NCBI GenBank assembly: GCA_963682055.1
Contig: OY821747.1
Location: 22,628,126-22,692,125 of the forward strand
Direction: 5' to 3'
DNA from: Primula veris
Lineage: Eukaryota; Streptophyta; Magnoliopsida; Ericales; Primulaceae
DNA: 64,000 bases
Shown piece by piece: positions 1-11,886 of this stretch (its first letter is position 1; each line of letters begins with the position of its first letter). The translations under genes and the position numbers were made by a program. The notes below the pieces were generated by a model. That model saw only the letters and a list, made by a program, of their open reading frames with translations. It had not been told where the DNA came from and searched no databases.

Positions 1-1204
1 AATCATTTAAAAGCTTGTCTACATACTTAATCACAGCAGGATACGATTTGTAAGAGGAATTGAAAGAAGCTCGGTTATGATTGTACTCCTCTATCGACTC
101 AGAATCAACCAATAAACCCCAATCATCTAGAAACGTTTGCCACTCCTCATCCGGGATTTTTTTACGGCAGTTTTTCAAAATATTTTTTGCAATATGAAAA
201 GTGCACAAAATATGATGAGAATCGGGAAAAACAACGGATAAAGCATTTGATAAGGCCATTTCCCTGTCGGTTACAAACACCCTAGGTAGTATACAACCCT
301 CCAATGTAACTTTAAATTTTTCCAATGCCCATATATAACTTTCCTTTGTCTCATCACTCATGAAAAAAAAACCTAAACAATATGTTTGGTTCGTTGATGT
401 CATTCCTACGACTTCTAGAAATGACATATTAAAACGGTTTGTCCTATATGTACAATCCATTAACAAGACATCAGGAAAAGCTTTGAACATCCTTATAGAA
501 TCGGGGTGTGCAAAAAACAAGTTCTCAAGGCAATGGGTTGTTGGGTTCATATTATAGTAGAATGTGTAGCGATGTCTATCCAACAAATTAAACAGTTCCT
601 GTATCGTGTTTCTACCATCTCGTTCTTTAAATTTCAGTCCCACCAAAAAATTATGTATCGTTTTAGTGTTTGATACATTGTCAGGATTTTGATTTTTGAT
701 GGCCTCTAATATTGCACCAACTTTAAAACTACTTTGCCTTAAAGTTTTAACAATTTCTTTTTCATCTTGGGTTAAACGAGCACGTCGTGCTTGCCCTTGA
801 AGGTAAGTTGGAGGTGGGTGGTTATGTTGTCCATTTTCTACTTGACACATCCATTCACCATTAACTACGTAACCTTTAATGAAAAATGGACAATCTTTTT
901 TATTTGTACCTAAATTTACGGAAGATGGTTTCTTTTTTTCGTAAACCCCCGATTTATCACACACAATATCAACATACGGTGTTCTGCTCCCATCACCCCC
1001 TCCAGACCTCCGAATCGTAAGAATGAAACCCCAATTTCTAGCCACATCAGCAAGATCAACAAGTATTTTATCCCTTGTTTCCCAAGTCAATTCATCAACT
1101 TCAAAGTGCTCTGAATAATCAGTTAGCTCATCGTTTGAGCTACTGGATGAATTCGCATTGTTGTTATTCCATTGGTTGTTGTCATAACCATAGTTGTAAT
1201 TCAT
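1..1204 (-). CDS. MULE (Mutator-like) transposase, N-terminal 401 codons, cut by the window edge
   Basis: The frame is open without interruption from an ATG at 1204 down to base 1, so the C-terminus lies outside the window. An Asn-rich start is followed by a FAR1/WRKY-GCM1-like zinc-binding region (Cys residues, then QHNH near codon 145) thought to bind DNA. The MULE catalytic core follows: first Asp in MDCTYRTN (codon 250), second Asp in VTDREMA (codon 313), then CTFHIAKN (codon 334). The DDE glutamate and any SWIM zinc finger would lie further left. The family cuts and pastes Mutator-like DNA transposons in the nucleus. No stop or frameshift was found in the visible part. Domesticated FAR1/FHY3-type proteins share this architecture, so a host transcription factor is an alternative, but the repeat-rich context favours a transposon. 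Confidence 0.88.
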   Translation of the reverse strand, partial: MNYNYGYDNNQWNNNNANSSSSSNDELTDYSEHFEVDELTWETRDKILVDLADVARNWGFILTIRRSGGGDGSRTPYVDIVCDKSGVYEKKKPSSVNLGTNKKDCPFFIKGYVVNGEWMCQVENGQHNHPPPTYLQGQARRARLTQDEKEIVKTLRQSSFKVGAILEAIKNQNPDNVSNTKTIHNFLVGLKFKERDGRNTIQELFNLLDRHRYTFYYNMNPTTHCLENLFFAHPDSIRMFKAFPDVLLMDCTYRTNRFNMSFLEVVGMTSTNQTYCLGFFFMSDETKESYIWALEKFKVTLEGCILPRVFVTDREMALSNALSVVFPDSHHILCTFHIAKNILKNCRKKIPDEEWQTFLDDWGLLVDSESIEEYNHNRASFNSSYKSYPAVIKYVDKLLND

Positions 1205-1360
1205 TTTCGAAAAGTGTTTGTTTATTTTTTTTTGAGGGGAGAAAGGAGTATTTTTTAAGAGATTATTGAAAAGTGTTTGTGTTTGATTTTAGGGTTTGTT
1301 AGAATTGGCAAAAATGAGCCATATTTATAGTGGTAATTTCAGAAACCCCACAAGGTGGTG

Positions 1361-1714
1361 TCATTTCCAAACTCTAATAATGCATTGAGTAGTCATTTTC
1401 GGATAGGGTTGTCAACTCATAATAATTCAAAAGTGATAAGGTGTTGTCAGATTTATTTTGATAGATATGGTATCCAATGTCATTTACACTACAAACCGTA
1501 GATTACTTTTACGGTTTGTAGTGTTTTTTTTGTGTAGTCATTTCCAAACTTTAATAATGCATTGACTAGTCATTTTCGGATAGGGTTGTCAACTCATAAT
1601 AATTCAAAAGTGATGAGGTGTTGTCGGATTTATTTTGATGGATATGGTATCCAATGTCATTTACACTACAAACCGTATATTACTTTTACGGTTTGTAGTG
1701 TTTTTTTTTTAACA
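1361..1714. repeat. 177-bp direct tandem duplication, each copy with a hairpin
   Basis: Two adjacent copies (1361-1537 and 1538-1714) differ by a handful of bases. Each contains a perfect 13-bp inverted repeat, CACTACAAACCGT ... ACGGTTTGTAGTG, around a short loop. It lies upstream of the MULE transposase start and may be element leader or subterminal sequence. Confidence 0.85.
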
Positions 1715-1777
1715 TTATTAACCGTGATTCAGTGCAAAAAGTACATTCGTAAAAAGACCACTGCTTAAATCAAGGGT

Positions 1778-1930
1778 ACAAACCGTACATTTAATGTACG
1801 GTTTGCACAAAATACATGCAAACCGTACATTTAATCTACGGTCTGCATGTATTTTGTGCAAACCGTACATTAAATGTACGGTTTGCATGTATTTTATGCA
1901 AACCGTATATTAAATGTACGGTTTGCATGT
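1778..1930. repeat. Array of AAACCGTAC/GTACGGTTT palindromes
   Basis: Four palindromic units of about 29 bp (cores such as AACCGTACATT/AATGTACGGTT) are joined by CACAAAATACATG-type spacers that are themselves inverted relative to one another. The arms match the hairpins at 1361-1714, and a similar string (GCAGACCGTAGATTAAA) occurs at 5820. The DNA could form nested cruciforms; a transposase-binding subterminal region is one possible role (inference). Confidence 0.8.
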
Positions 1931-2184
1931 ATATTTCATAAAATTGCAAATCAGTCCCTGCATTTCGTAAAAACTCAATATTGGTCCTATCAATTAAAAT
2001 ACATAATATTTTTTACAAACATCCAAATCAAACATACGAATCAAATTAAACTTACGAATTTATAATGTACAAATCAAACATACAAATCAAATTAAACTTA
2101 CGAATTTATAATATTTCAACTCAGCTAAGAATAAAACTTACAAATCAAACATAGAAATCAAATACAAAAAACATCAATGTGCAT

Positions 2185-4580
2185 TTATTTATTTTTGTAA
2201 TGACTAAATGATTTAAAGTTGGACATAGGGAGCATCTTTCCCGCCGATGTTAATCTATCCGATGACGGCTCAGCAGACTCTTCGATTTCGTTTAGCTCCG
2301 TACGCCGTCTCTGTCGATGCTGCGATTCTGGATACGGAGAACGCTCGTGGGATGTAATTGCCAATCCTCGACTCCAACTGTCGGTTGAATGCTGACTAGG
2401 ATGATGCTCGTACGACCCAAATAATTGTCTATGATAATCGAACGGAACATCATCCTGAACGTACTCCGACCCAGCAAAAGAAGCATGAAGACCATGACCG
2501 CTTGAACTCGGACCCGGACCCTGATCTGTAGTCGGGGGTCGACCTCCAGTCGATCTTCTACCCCCGCTACGCCCGCTGCTACTAGATTCGCCTTCCCCTC
2601 TGCCTCTTTCGTCGGGACGCCGACAACTTGAAGTCCTAGTGTAAGTTCTTGGGTCGTAACATAGGTCGTCATCACCATCATCGTCGTCATCGTCATCGTC
2701 ATCCTCCTCATCCGACTGTTGATCAGCTGACCCATACGGATTCATTCTCATTTCAGTGAACTCCGCACGTAGTAAGTCCATGTCCGTTTTCATTTTCGCC
2801 CGTTTGAACGATTTGAAACTGTGGCGCAACAACGCTTTCTGAAGAAAAAAATAATAATAAAAAACAATTTATTAGTATTGAAATATACAACCGAAAAAAT
2901 AACAAACATATATTAATGAACTTTAACTAGTTGTTACCATTTTATTGAGCACACCCGTATGCTCCCAGAAACCGTGAGATGGCCGGGCAAGTTCAGGTGG
3001 GTTTATAAAGATGCGGGTCCTCTCTCTATACCATCTCATGTAATCCGGTGACGTCCCCGTACCAAATTCGCCGTTAACAAGCTGGTTGTGGCGGTCATTC
3101 CACACGCTTATAAACTCTGCAAAAAGTAGAGGCCAATCGTGTTTTTGCCCAATCCCAAATCTTCTATCCTTGCAGTGACCCTGTCTGGGTTTCCAAATAT
3201 ATGTAGGGACCCGCTGAACAAAACCAAACTATCTCATGAACCTGTCCGCGGGGTGGAACTCAATCTTCTCATTACAAATGAGAGGCACAGAACAATGCCA
3301 CATATAACGGCCCCGCGTGCAGTATTCCGGATAGTCATCGAGATTCCCGTAAGGTTGCCACACTATCTGTAATCAGCAAAATTATTATTAGAATATGTAA
3401 ACAAGGGTTTAAAAATACTAGTAATAAATTCTGCGAACATAAGACCAATGCAAACATATACAACATATAATACGTAGTTGCATGTAGGAAATAAGAAAGT
3501 TAAAATTTACCTGTTCAGGCGACATATTGTCAAACTGGTCACGTATGTGGACCACATTATGTCCGTAGACATATGGCTTAAGGTTAGTTTGCCTCCAAAT
3601 CTTCCATCTGTAATATACAAACAAAATCCGATAAACAATAAATATAAATAAGATAAGTAAATGATAGATGACACAATAAAAAAAACACAAATCCAAAACA
3701 AAAACTAAATAATATCATACATGTAACCGAGGGGGAACCTAGGCCAGCCCTCAGGTGGCTCGATATCTTCCGACAGCTCTTCACATGGTCTAACCGGCAG
3801 TAGTCTGGTAATCGCCCACATATCGAGAAACATCACCACCCCGCTTACTCCGTTTGCCTTACAACGTACCAACTTGCATAGATTAGCCTCTAACCAGGCC
3901 AGAAGAGCTGATCCCCAACTATACTCTGAACATGTGTCAAAATCTTCCAGAAATGGCAGAGGCCAGAGTGGAATCTGATCACTGCTCTTATCCAAAAACA
4001 CATGTGCCCCCAGTAATAATAACATGGCAGCCCTAGACTGATATAGCAAACGCTCCTCACTAGGGTTGGGGGGTAATTCACCAAAGGTGTGTAACATCCA
4101 ATCAAGTCTAACTGTCAAACAGTTTGTATCCACTAGATTGTCAGCCGGTCTAACACCCAACAAACTCTCTATCATATCTAACCTGCTCGCCCTGTTATCA
4201 TTCCACTCCGATCGGGTAACAGCAAGACCATCCACCCTGAGACCAAGCAAAATCTCTACATCCTATAAAGATATCCCCAACTCTCCACCGACAAAATGGA
4301 ACGTGTGCAACTCATCACGCCACCTATCAACTAAGGCTGTAAGCAAGCCTCGGTCTATGGTATAATTACCTATAGTGTGAATACCATAAAAACTAGCCCT
4401 GATCATATTTTGAACTACTCTGTCATGCGTCGGTATCTGCCAACTATAATTATAAACCCTAATCTTATTCGCATCTCCTCTACCCGCTTCTGTTCCAGCA
4501 TCCCAAGTCTGATTAGAAATATGACCGGTCTGTCGTAAAATGCCCAACCTGCCTTTAATCTGTGGACCTGGCTCTGCCAT
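2185..4580 (-). pseudogene. Plant mobile domain (PMD, MAIN/MAIL-like) gene, four exons, two in-frame TAG stops
   Basis: Exons fit 4580-3721, 3607-3511, 3367-2938 and 2838-2185, all with GT-AG introns and consistent phase. The protein starts MAEPGPQIKGRL and shows PMD features: a helical N-terminal block ending GGELGISL, then DVEILLGLRVDG, a WR-rich middle and an acidic C-terminus with a long Asp run. PMD proteins occur both in transposable elements and as host nuclear proteins (MAIN, MAIL1) that act in silencing and genome stability. Two in-frame TAG codons (4263-4265 and 3229-3231) replace residues that are Gln in typical relatives, consistent with single CAG-to-TAG changes. Everything else, including splice sites, is preserved, so loss of function is recent or the stops are read through. 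The minus orientation and flanking palindromes suggest it belongs to a transposon. Confidence 0.82.
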
Positions 4581-4630
4581 CCTAACTATTTTTATTTTTA
4601 ACAATAAAAACAACATAAGAAACATACACA

Positions 4631-4985
4631 TTTAATGATAACCAAACAATTATTTTAATTATCTAATTAAACAATGATAACCAATTAATGATAATCAAAC
4701 AATGATAACTCAATGATAACCAATTAATGATAACTCAATGATAACCAATTAATGATAACCAAACAATGATAACTCAATGATAACCAATTAATTATAACCA
4801 AACAATGATAACTCAATGATAACCAATTAATGATAATCAAATAATGATAACTCAATGATAATCAATTAATAATAACCAAAACAATGATAACTCAATTATA
4901 ACCAAACAATGATAACTCAATTTTTTAATCATAACAAAACACATTTAATGATAATCAAACAATAATAACTCAATTTTTTTATAAA
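4631..4985. repeat. AT-rich minisatellite, unit about 39 bp (AATGATAAC motif)
   Basis: Roughly eight imperfect units built from AATGATAACC, AATTAATGATAA and CAAACAATGATAACTC lie just upstream of the PMD start codon. They may be part of its 5' region. No coding potential was seen here. Confidence 0.8.
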
Positions 4986-5231
4986 ACGGATAAAATATCA
5001 ACAACCCCAATTTTTATTGGTGATTTGGGCAAACAAACTAATTAAAAAACATAATTTTATAAAAACCCCTAATTTTCAAAACAGGTAAATATTAATAAAA
5101 CGTAACTATTTTTATTTTTCTCAATCAAAACAAATAATCATCATAAATGTGTAACATCATAACCAAACCATTAGTAATAAATATCTAAATAAACAAATTT
5201 CAATAAAAACCATAATTTTTTTATTAAATGG

Positions 5232-5520
5232 AACAAATATCAACAATTATTATAATTTCTATAATTAATATAAACAAACAACAAACAATTATATCTAGCT
5301 AAGTGAATTATGAATTTGCATATTTTATATATTTATTCCTATTTTACAAATTGAAATTACACAAAAAAAAATGCAAAAATGGGACAAATATCAACAATTA
5401 TTATAATTTCTATAATTAATATAAACAAACAACAAACAATTATATATAGCTAAGAGAATAATCAATTTGCATATTTTATATATTTTTTCCTATTTTACAA
5501 ATTGAAATTACACAAAATAA
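5232..5520. repeat. 151-bp direct tandem duplication
   Basis: The block beginning ATCAACAATTATTATAATTT recurs after 151 bp with few changes. It is AT-rich and non-coding, within the 5' flank of the PMD gene. The remaining sequence between 4581 and 5732 holds only AT-rich spacer and a GA microsatellite near 5662-5683. Confidence 0.8.
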
Positions 5521-5732
5521 ATAATAAATTAGAGAATAAAAGAAATATCTTGAATTATGGATAAATTTGATTGATGATTTGGGGTTTTTTGTTAATAAAG
5601 TTGATAGTTATTGTAGTTGATTGATTTGGGTGGTTTTTTTGGATGAAAATTGGGGGGGTTTGAGAGAAAGAGAGAGAGAGTATAGTATAAAAGTTTATTT
5701 TTATTTTTTAAAACGTGAAATTCTGTTTTCAA

Positions 5733-5809
5733 GGGACTGTCTGTGTAATTTTTGCGCAGGGACTGACTGTGTAATTTCTAAAAAGTAGAGACTGACTGTG
5801 TAATTTACA
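5733..5809. repeat. Three short repeats GACTGACTGTGTAATTT, probable transposon subterminal region
   Basis: Three copies, spaced about 30 bp, sit near the right edge of the MULE/PMD block. The sequence near 1946-1970, read in reverse, has a similar GCAGGGACTGA string, so this may be a degenerate inverted end pair. The block stops abruptly at 5836 where Copia-1 begins. Confidence 0.5.
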
Positions 5810-5836
5810 CAGAATTGCTGCAGACCGTAGATTAAA

Positions 5837-6885
5837 CCTCAGTTACAACCTGCTAAGACAGCGTTGGTGGTTTCAAGTAATGTTGCAACCTCAGTTGCAA
5901 CCACAGTTCCAACCTGCTGTTCTGCAGGATTCTGTTTTGTTCTGTAAATCTGCATAATTATTCTTTAATGGTAATTATTTGTTTTAAAGTATGCAGGATA
6001 TATTCTCATATGCTCTTAAAGGTTTAGTTCGTCTATATTGAGAATATCAAAGTGGTATGGAAAGATTTCCTAAAAGATATAAAGAGATTAGTTTATAAAG
6101 TTATGTTTCTTTTACATAAATAAATCTATATCTCTATTCTTATGTAAATCTTTATCACTTGTTTCAATCTTTGTTCCTTATCAATTCAGTATGATATGTT
6201 TAAGATTGAATGAAATATGGAGTCAATGTTTCATATGTATATTTAAAGATATTATCTCTAAAAGATATTATCCTATATGTTTCCTTGTTATAGGAAAAGA
6301 CTAACTCCTATTTTCAAGCTAGTTATTAAACAGGTATTAACCAATGATGATTGGAGTCAATACACGCTGAAGAATCACGTAATGTTTGGAAAGATTGAAG
6401 CCAATCAATAAAGTCAAAAGCAATCACAAAAGACATTGAAGATAGAAGATTGTTTTTACTTGCTTATATAGTTGATAACTTAGCTTGTAAAAAGTGTGTG
6501 TTCTAAATTATAAAGAACTCATTCTTGAGAGAATACACAGTGAGCTTTAAAAGAAAACAATGGTGGGATGCCATTGATTTTTAAGTGATAGTTATAGAGT
6601 AGGAGCAATATAGAGATAGGCAGAAAAACCTAGAGGGAGTCTAAGAGTTTTTTATTAAGACTTGAATCCTATATTGTAAGCTTTTTATAATATCATAATT
6701 TGGGTAAGTGCCCCGGAGACGTAGCCTAGTTGGGTGAACTCCGTTGTTAAATGTACGTGTGATTTACTTCAAGTACATTTAAACAAACTGTTCTGTCCAT
6801 TAACACACTTGGTTCCAACTGTGGTTGCAACATCACTTGGAACCCAACTGCAAAACTGCAACTAGAACAGCGGATAGGAATTTCA
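5837..6885 (+). repeat. Copia-1 5' LTR, truncated at its left end
   Basis: It matches 14751-15769 of the 3' LTR but lacks the first 171 bases, including the TG start and part of the 54-bp repeats. It ends ...GGAATTTCA at 6885. A TATA-like CTTATATAG occurs near 6472. GTTGCAAC motifs occur near 5883, 5895 and 6822. Confidence 0.9.
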
Positions 6886-6886
6886 A

Positions 6887-6899
6887 TTGGTATCAGAGC
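6887..6899 (+). other. Primer binding site, tRNA-iMet type
   Basis: TTGGTATCAGAGC starts two bases after the LTR end. It is complementary to the 3' end of initiator tRNA-Met, the usual Copia primer. Confidence 0.9.
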
Positions 6900-6944
6900 T
6901 TCACACTAGACCTTACTTAGTGTGGGTCCTATGTTCTAGTAAAG

Positions 6945-9900
6945 ATGGACTTAATGAGGGAAGGAAACACGTTCAACAAACCACCATTGCTTGAAGGAGG
7001 AGTTAACTATGGAGTGTGGAAAATAAGGATGAGATCTTTCATCAAACAACAAAATGAACAAGCATGGAAAACAGTGTTGTATGGTTGGGAGCTTCCAAAT
7101 GCCATTGATGGTGAAGGTGAACTGGTTTATGTACCTGAAGACAGGTGGTCTGCTGATGAGGACAGAAAATCAAGTGCAAACTCCACAGCGATAAACTTGA
7201 TCTTTGCTGGTGTAACTCTCAGTGTGTTCAGGTATATCTCTCATTGTGAAACTGCCAAAGAGGCATGGGACATTTTACAAGTTACCTTTGAAGGAACTGT
7301 TAAAGTAAAAGCTTTTAAACTCCAACAGTTAACCACTCAATTTGAAAACTTAAGAATGGAGGAAGATGAAACCATTGAACAGTTCAATGGCAGAATTTGT
7401 CATATAGCTCATCAAGCTGGAACCTTAGGTGAAAAATACAGTGATGCAAAACTTGTTAAGAAAACTCTAAGGTCTCTTCCAGAAAGGTTTGAGATTAAGG
7501 TTACTGTTATTGAAGAATCAACAGACTTAGATAATCTTAAACTTGAAGAACTTATAGGAAATCTGAGTACTCATGAACTTAAATTCTTCAAATAGAAAAG
7601 ACCAGAAAAAGGAATAGCCTTTCAAGCTAAAAAATCTGAATCTAAGGTCTGTGAGAAAATGAGTGATGAAGAACAGCTAGCCTTCTTTGCTAAAAAGGTC
7701 TACAAAAAGTTTTATAAGAAAAAACAGGATGATACTGGAACATCAAAAAACTTTCAGAAAAGGGATAATCAATTTAAGTCAGAATCTAGGTTTAACAATA
7801 ATTCTATAGGGAAGTGGAATCCTAAAGAGAAGGATAACAAAGATTACAAGCCTAGAGAAATTCAGTGCAGAGAATGTAGAGGTTTTGGTCACATTCAGTC
7901 TGAGTGTGCAAACACTTTAAAAAGGAACAAAAGTGCTTATATAACCACTCACAGTGATAGTGATTCTGAGAGCAACAGTGATGAAGAGGATGATTCTAAT
8001 TTTGTTAATTTTATGGGAATAATCACTGAAAAAAAACCTAGTTATGAAAGTGACTGTGAGTCTGATTCAACCATAGGTACGACTGCTCTTAAAACCTATA
8101 ATAGTGATGAGGAAGAACCTTCTGATGAAAACATTACTCAACAATATCTTGTTCTTTATGAAAAGTATCAATGCCTGAGTAAGCAATCCTTGATCTTGAA
8201 CAAACTTAATGTTAATCTAAAGGATGAAGTTGAAAGTCTCACTGAGCAACTTAACAAACAGCTAGTTGAACTTACTGAAACTAAAAAGAAAATAAAACTG
8301 CTGAATGTTTCTGTTTCAGAAAAATTAGATAACATGCTGTCCTATTCTAGAGCCTCTAAAGATAACAGTGGCTTAGGTTATTATGGCTATGAAAACACTG
8401 GAAAAACCACCTTTGTTAAAGCTGAAACTCATGTTATTAACAATAAGGTTGGAAGTACTGTTGCAACCAGAGATGTTAGAAGTACAGTTGCAACCAGAGA
8501 TGCAACCACAGTTGCAACCAAGAAAAAACTGAATAGCTTTAAGGTTAAATCTACTTTTAGAACTAAACTGTGTAACTTCTGTAAAAGATCTGGTCATTTA
8601 GAAATTCAGTGTTATTTAAAGAGGAACAGAAAGTATATTTCTCAGAAAAACTGGTTGGCATCTGTCAATAAAAAATTGAACTGGGTCTGGAAAGTTAAGG
8701 AAAAATCTACCTTAATTGCCAATAACAAAGCAGATATTACTTCTTTAAATGCTGTTACTTCTAATGATTGGTATTTTGACAGTGATTGTTCTAAGCATGT
8801 GACAGGTACTGCAAGTTTCCTAAAAAATGTCATTAGTCTTACAGGAAACACTGTTGTGTTTGGAGGTGGAGATACAGGTAAAATTGTTGGTAAAGGTACC
8901 TTAAACAAACCTAGAATGCCTGATATTGATGATGTTTTTCTTGTAGATGGTCTAAAAGCTAATCTTATTAGTATTAGTCAACTATGTGACAACAAGATGA
9001 TTGTTAAGTTTAATAAAGATAGATGTCTAATTACTGATCTTAACAATGATTTGGTCATGACTGGAGTTAGATCAACAAACAACTGCTATGTTTTTGAAAA
9101 AGCTGAAAAAGAATTGCCTCAGAATAGGTGTAATCAATCTATTACTAATAATGTTGATATTTGGCATAAAAGGCTTGGTCATGTTAATTACAAAACCTTA
9201 GATGAGCTTGTTAAAGAAGAATTGATAAGAGGCATTTCTAAACTTAGTGCTAAAACTCAAAGTGTCTGTGGTGATTGTGCAGTTGGCAAACAAACAAAGA
9301 GTATTCATAAAAGTACTAGTCAAATCTACACTAAGAGAGTCCTAGAACTTCTTCACATTAACTTAATGGATCCTATGCAAACTGCCAGTATAGGTGGCAA
9401 GAAGTACATTTTGGTAGTTGTAGATGATTTCTCTAGATACTCTTGGGTAGTATTTTTAAAAGATAAGTCTGAAATTTTTGATCTTTTTAAAACTTTGTGC
9501 TTAAAACTGCAACTTGAAAAAGGTTCCACCAGTGGTAATATTGCTAGGGTCAGAAGTGATCATGGAACAGAATTTGAAAATAGTAAGTTTAGGGATTTTT
9601 GCAACTCCTTAGGTATTAGTCATGAGTTCTCTGCACCAAAGACTCCACAGCAAAATGGCATAGTTGAAAGAAAGAATAGAACCATTCAGGAAATGGCTAG
9701 AGTCATGCTTAATTCTATGAAACTTGCCAACAGATTTTGGGCTGAAGCTGTTAACACTGCTTGTCATATAGTTAATAGAGTATACATTACTAAAGTCACT
9801 ACCATGACAGCCTATGAAATATGGAAAGGTAGAAAACTCAATGTTAAGTATTTTCAAGTTTGTGGGTGTGTTTGTTACATACTTAGAGATAGAGAACATC

Positions 9901-10010
9901 TTGGAAAATTTGATTCTAAGAGTGATAAAGGGATCTTTCTTGGTTATGCTCAGAATAGTAGAGACTTTAGAGTTTTTAATCTAAGAACACTGTGTTATGG
10001 AGTCTTATAA
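6945..10010 (+). pseudogene. Copia-1 gag, protease and integrase (broken)
   Basis: An open frame from ATG 6945 gives the UBN2-type capsid region. It is broken by an in-frame TAG at 7593-7595 and continues in the same frame from 7659. Two zinc knuckles follow (CRECRGFGHIQSEC near 7870; CNFCKRSGHLEIQC near 8571), separated by acidic and coiled-coil stretches and STVATR-like repeats (8450-8520). The protease has WYFDSDCSKH: the third residue of the active-site triplet is Asp rather than Gly (8784-8786). The integrase zinc finger (HHCC) is present, but the first catalytic Asp is Asn in LLHINL (9360-9362); the later Asp and Glu (RSDHGTEF, GIVERKN) remain. A frameshift near 9990 ends the frame. The copy could not make active protease or integrase. 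Confidence 0.9.
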
Positions 10011-11886
10011 TGTTATATTTGATGACTTGAAAGATGTGGATGAGACTACAGGTGATGATGAAGGGTTAGAAATTACAAGAAATGAAACTGAAGAAAGTCA
10101 GCAAACAAGCAGTCCAACAGTGGTTGGAAGTCCAGTTGCAACTGAGGTTGAAACCGAGGTTGAAACCCAGAATACTGCTGAGTCTGAAGAAGAAGAAGAA
10201 AGTTCTCATGATCAGTCAACTAGCAAGCCTCGCTATGTAAGGACTCAGAAAAATTATTCTCTTGACAATGTCATAGGAGAAGTAGCTTCAGGTATGAAAA
10301 CCAGAGGTAAAAGAAATAATTTTGTTCACTTTGCTTGTTATATTTCTCAGTTAGAACCTAAGAATATAAAAGAAGCTTTAGAAGATAGTGAATGGATTTT
10401 AGCTATGCAAGATGAATTGTCTCAATTTGAGAGAAATGATGTATGGACTTTAGTACCCAGACCTTCTAATAAAAATGTGATAGGGACTAAATGGATCTTT
10501 AGAAATAAAAGTAATGAAGATGGAGTGATTATCAGGAATAAAGCCAAGTTGGTAGCTCAGGGTTATACACAAATTGAGGGAATTGACTTTGATGAAACCT
10601 TTGCTCCTGTAGCTAGAATTGAATCCATTAGAATGCTACTCTCTCTTGCATGTCTGTATGATTTTAAATTGTTTCAACTTGACATTAAGAGTGCTTTTCT
10701 GAATGGTGCGATTAATGAAGAGGTTTATGTTTGACAACCTAAGGGATTTGAAGATCCTAAATTTCATGAACATGTTTATTTGCTGAAAAAGACCTTGTAT
10801 GGTCTAAAGCAAGCTCCTAGAGCTTGGTATGATAGATTAACCAAGTTCTTGATTGAAAAAGGTTTTAACAGAGGGGGAGTTGATAAAACTCTGTTTACTA
10901 AGAAAACTACAAAGGATATAATCATTGCTCAAATCTATATTGATGACATTGTATTTGGCTCCACTTCTAATAAAAGGATAGATGAATTCATTTCTGATAT
11001 GAAGAATGAATTTGAAATGAGTGGTGGTGGTGAATTAACTTACTTTCTAGGATTGCAAGTTAAACAGAATGAAAAAGGTATATTTTTATATCAGAGTAAG
11101 TATGCAGATAACCTGGTTAAGAAGTTTGGTATAAGTGAAAGTAAAGAGAAGAGAACCCCTATGAGTACCACCCTTAAACTGTCCAAAAATGATAAAGGTA
11201 AAAGTGTATGTTCTAATCTTTATAGATCCATGATTGGAAGTCTGCTTTATTTAACTGCTAGTAGACCAGATCTGTGCTTGAGTGTAGGAGTGTGTGCCAG
11301 GTATCAGGCAAACCCCATAGAACCTCACCTTCTAGCTGTCAAAAGGATTTTAAGGTATGTAAAAGGTACAATTCACCTAGGCCTATGGTATTCTAAAGAC
11401 ACAAACCATTTACTTGTTGGTTATTGTGATGCTGATTGGGCAGGAAATATAGATGATAGAAAGAGTACTTCTGGTGGTTGTTTTTATTTTGGGAACAACC
11501 TTGTTTCTTGGTTCAGTAAAAAGCAAAATTGCATATCTTTATCTACTGCTGAGGCAGAATATATTGCAGCTGGAAGTGGATGCACTCAACTTATTTGGAT
11601 GAAACAAATGCTGACTGATTATAATGTTAAACAAGAAATATTAACTTTGTTTTGTGATAACCAAAGTGCTATAGATTTGGCAAAGAATCATGTTCAACAT
11701 TCCAGAACTAAACATATTGATCTAAGGCATCATTTTATCAGAGAACTAGTTGAAAGAAAAAGCTTAATTTTAGAACATGTTTCAACTGAAAGACAATTAG
11801 CAGATATTTTCACAAAGCCCCTTGATACTAATAAATTTGAATCTTTAAGAAGTGATATAGGGGTATGTCACTATGAATCTAATTGA
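9997..11886 (+). pseudogene. Copia-1 reverse transcriptase and RNase H (broken)
   Basis: This continues the polyprotein after the frameshift near 9990. A variable acidic linker with VATEVETEVET repeats (again encoded by the GTTGCAAC motif region) precedes RT signatures WIFRNK, KLVAQGYTQ, DFDETFAPVARIE, QLDIKSAFLNG and the catalytic QIYIDDIVFG. RNase H follows with GYCDADWAG, STAEAEYIA and FCDNQSAIDL, ending with the usual DIFTKPL tail. An in-frame TGA at 10732-10734, just after EEVYV, splits the RT. The rest of the frame is open to 11886. The protein would copy the element RNA into DNA in virus-like particles. Confidence 0.9.

Noticed and set aside
2292..2735. 147-codon open frame on the minus strand overlapping the PMD last exon
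   Set aside because: It is an alternative frame of the acidic, Asp-codon-rich tail; the Met/Thr runs are a by-product of GAT repeats.
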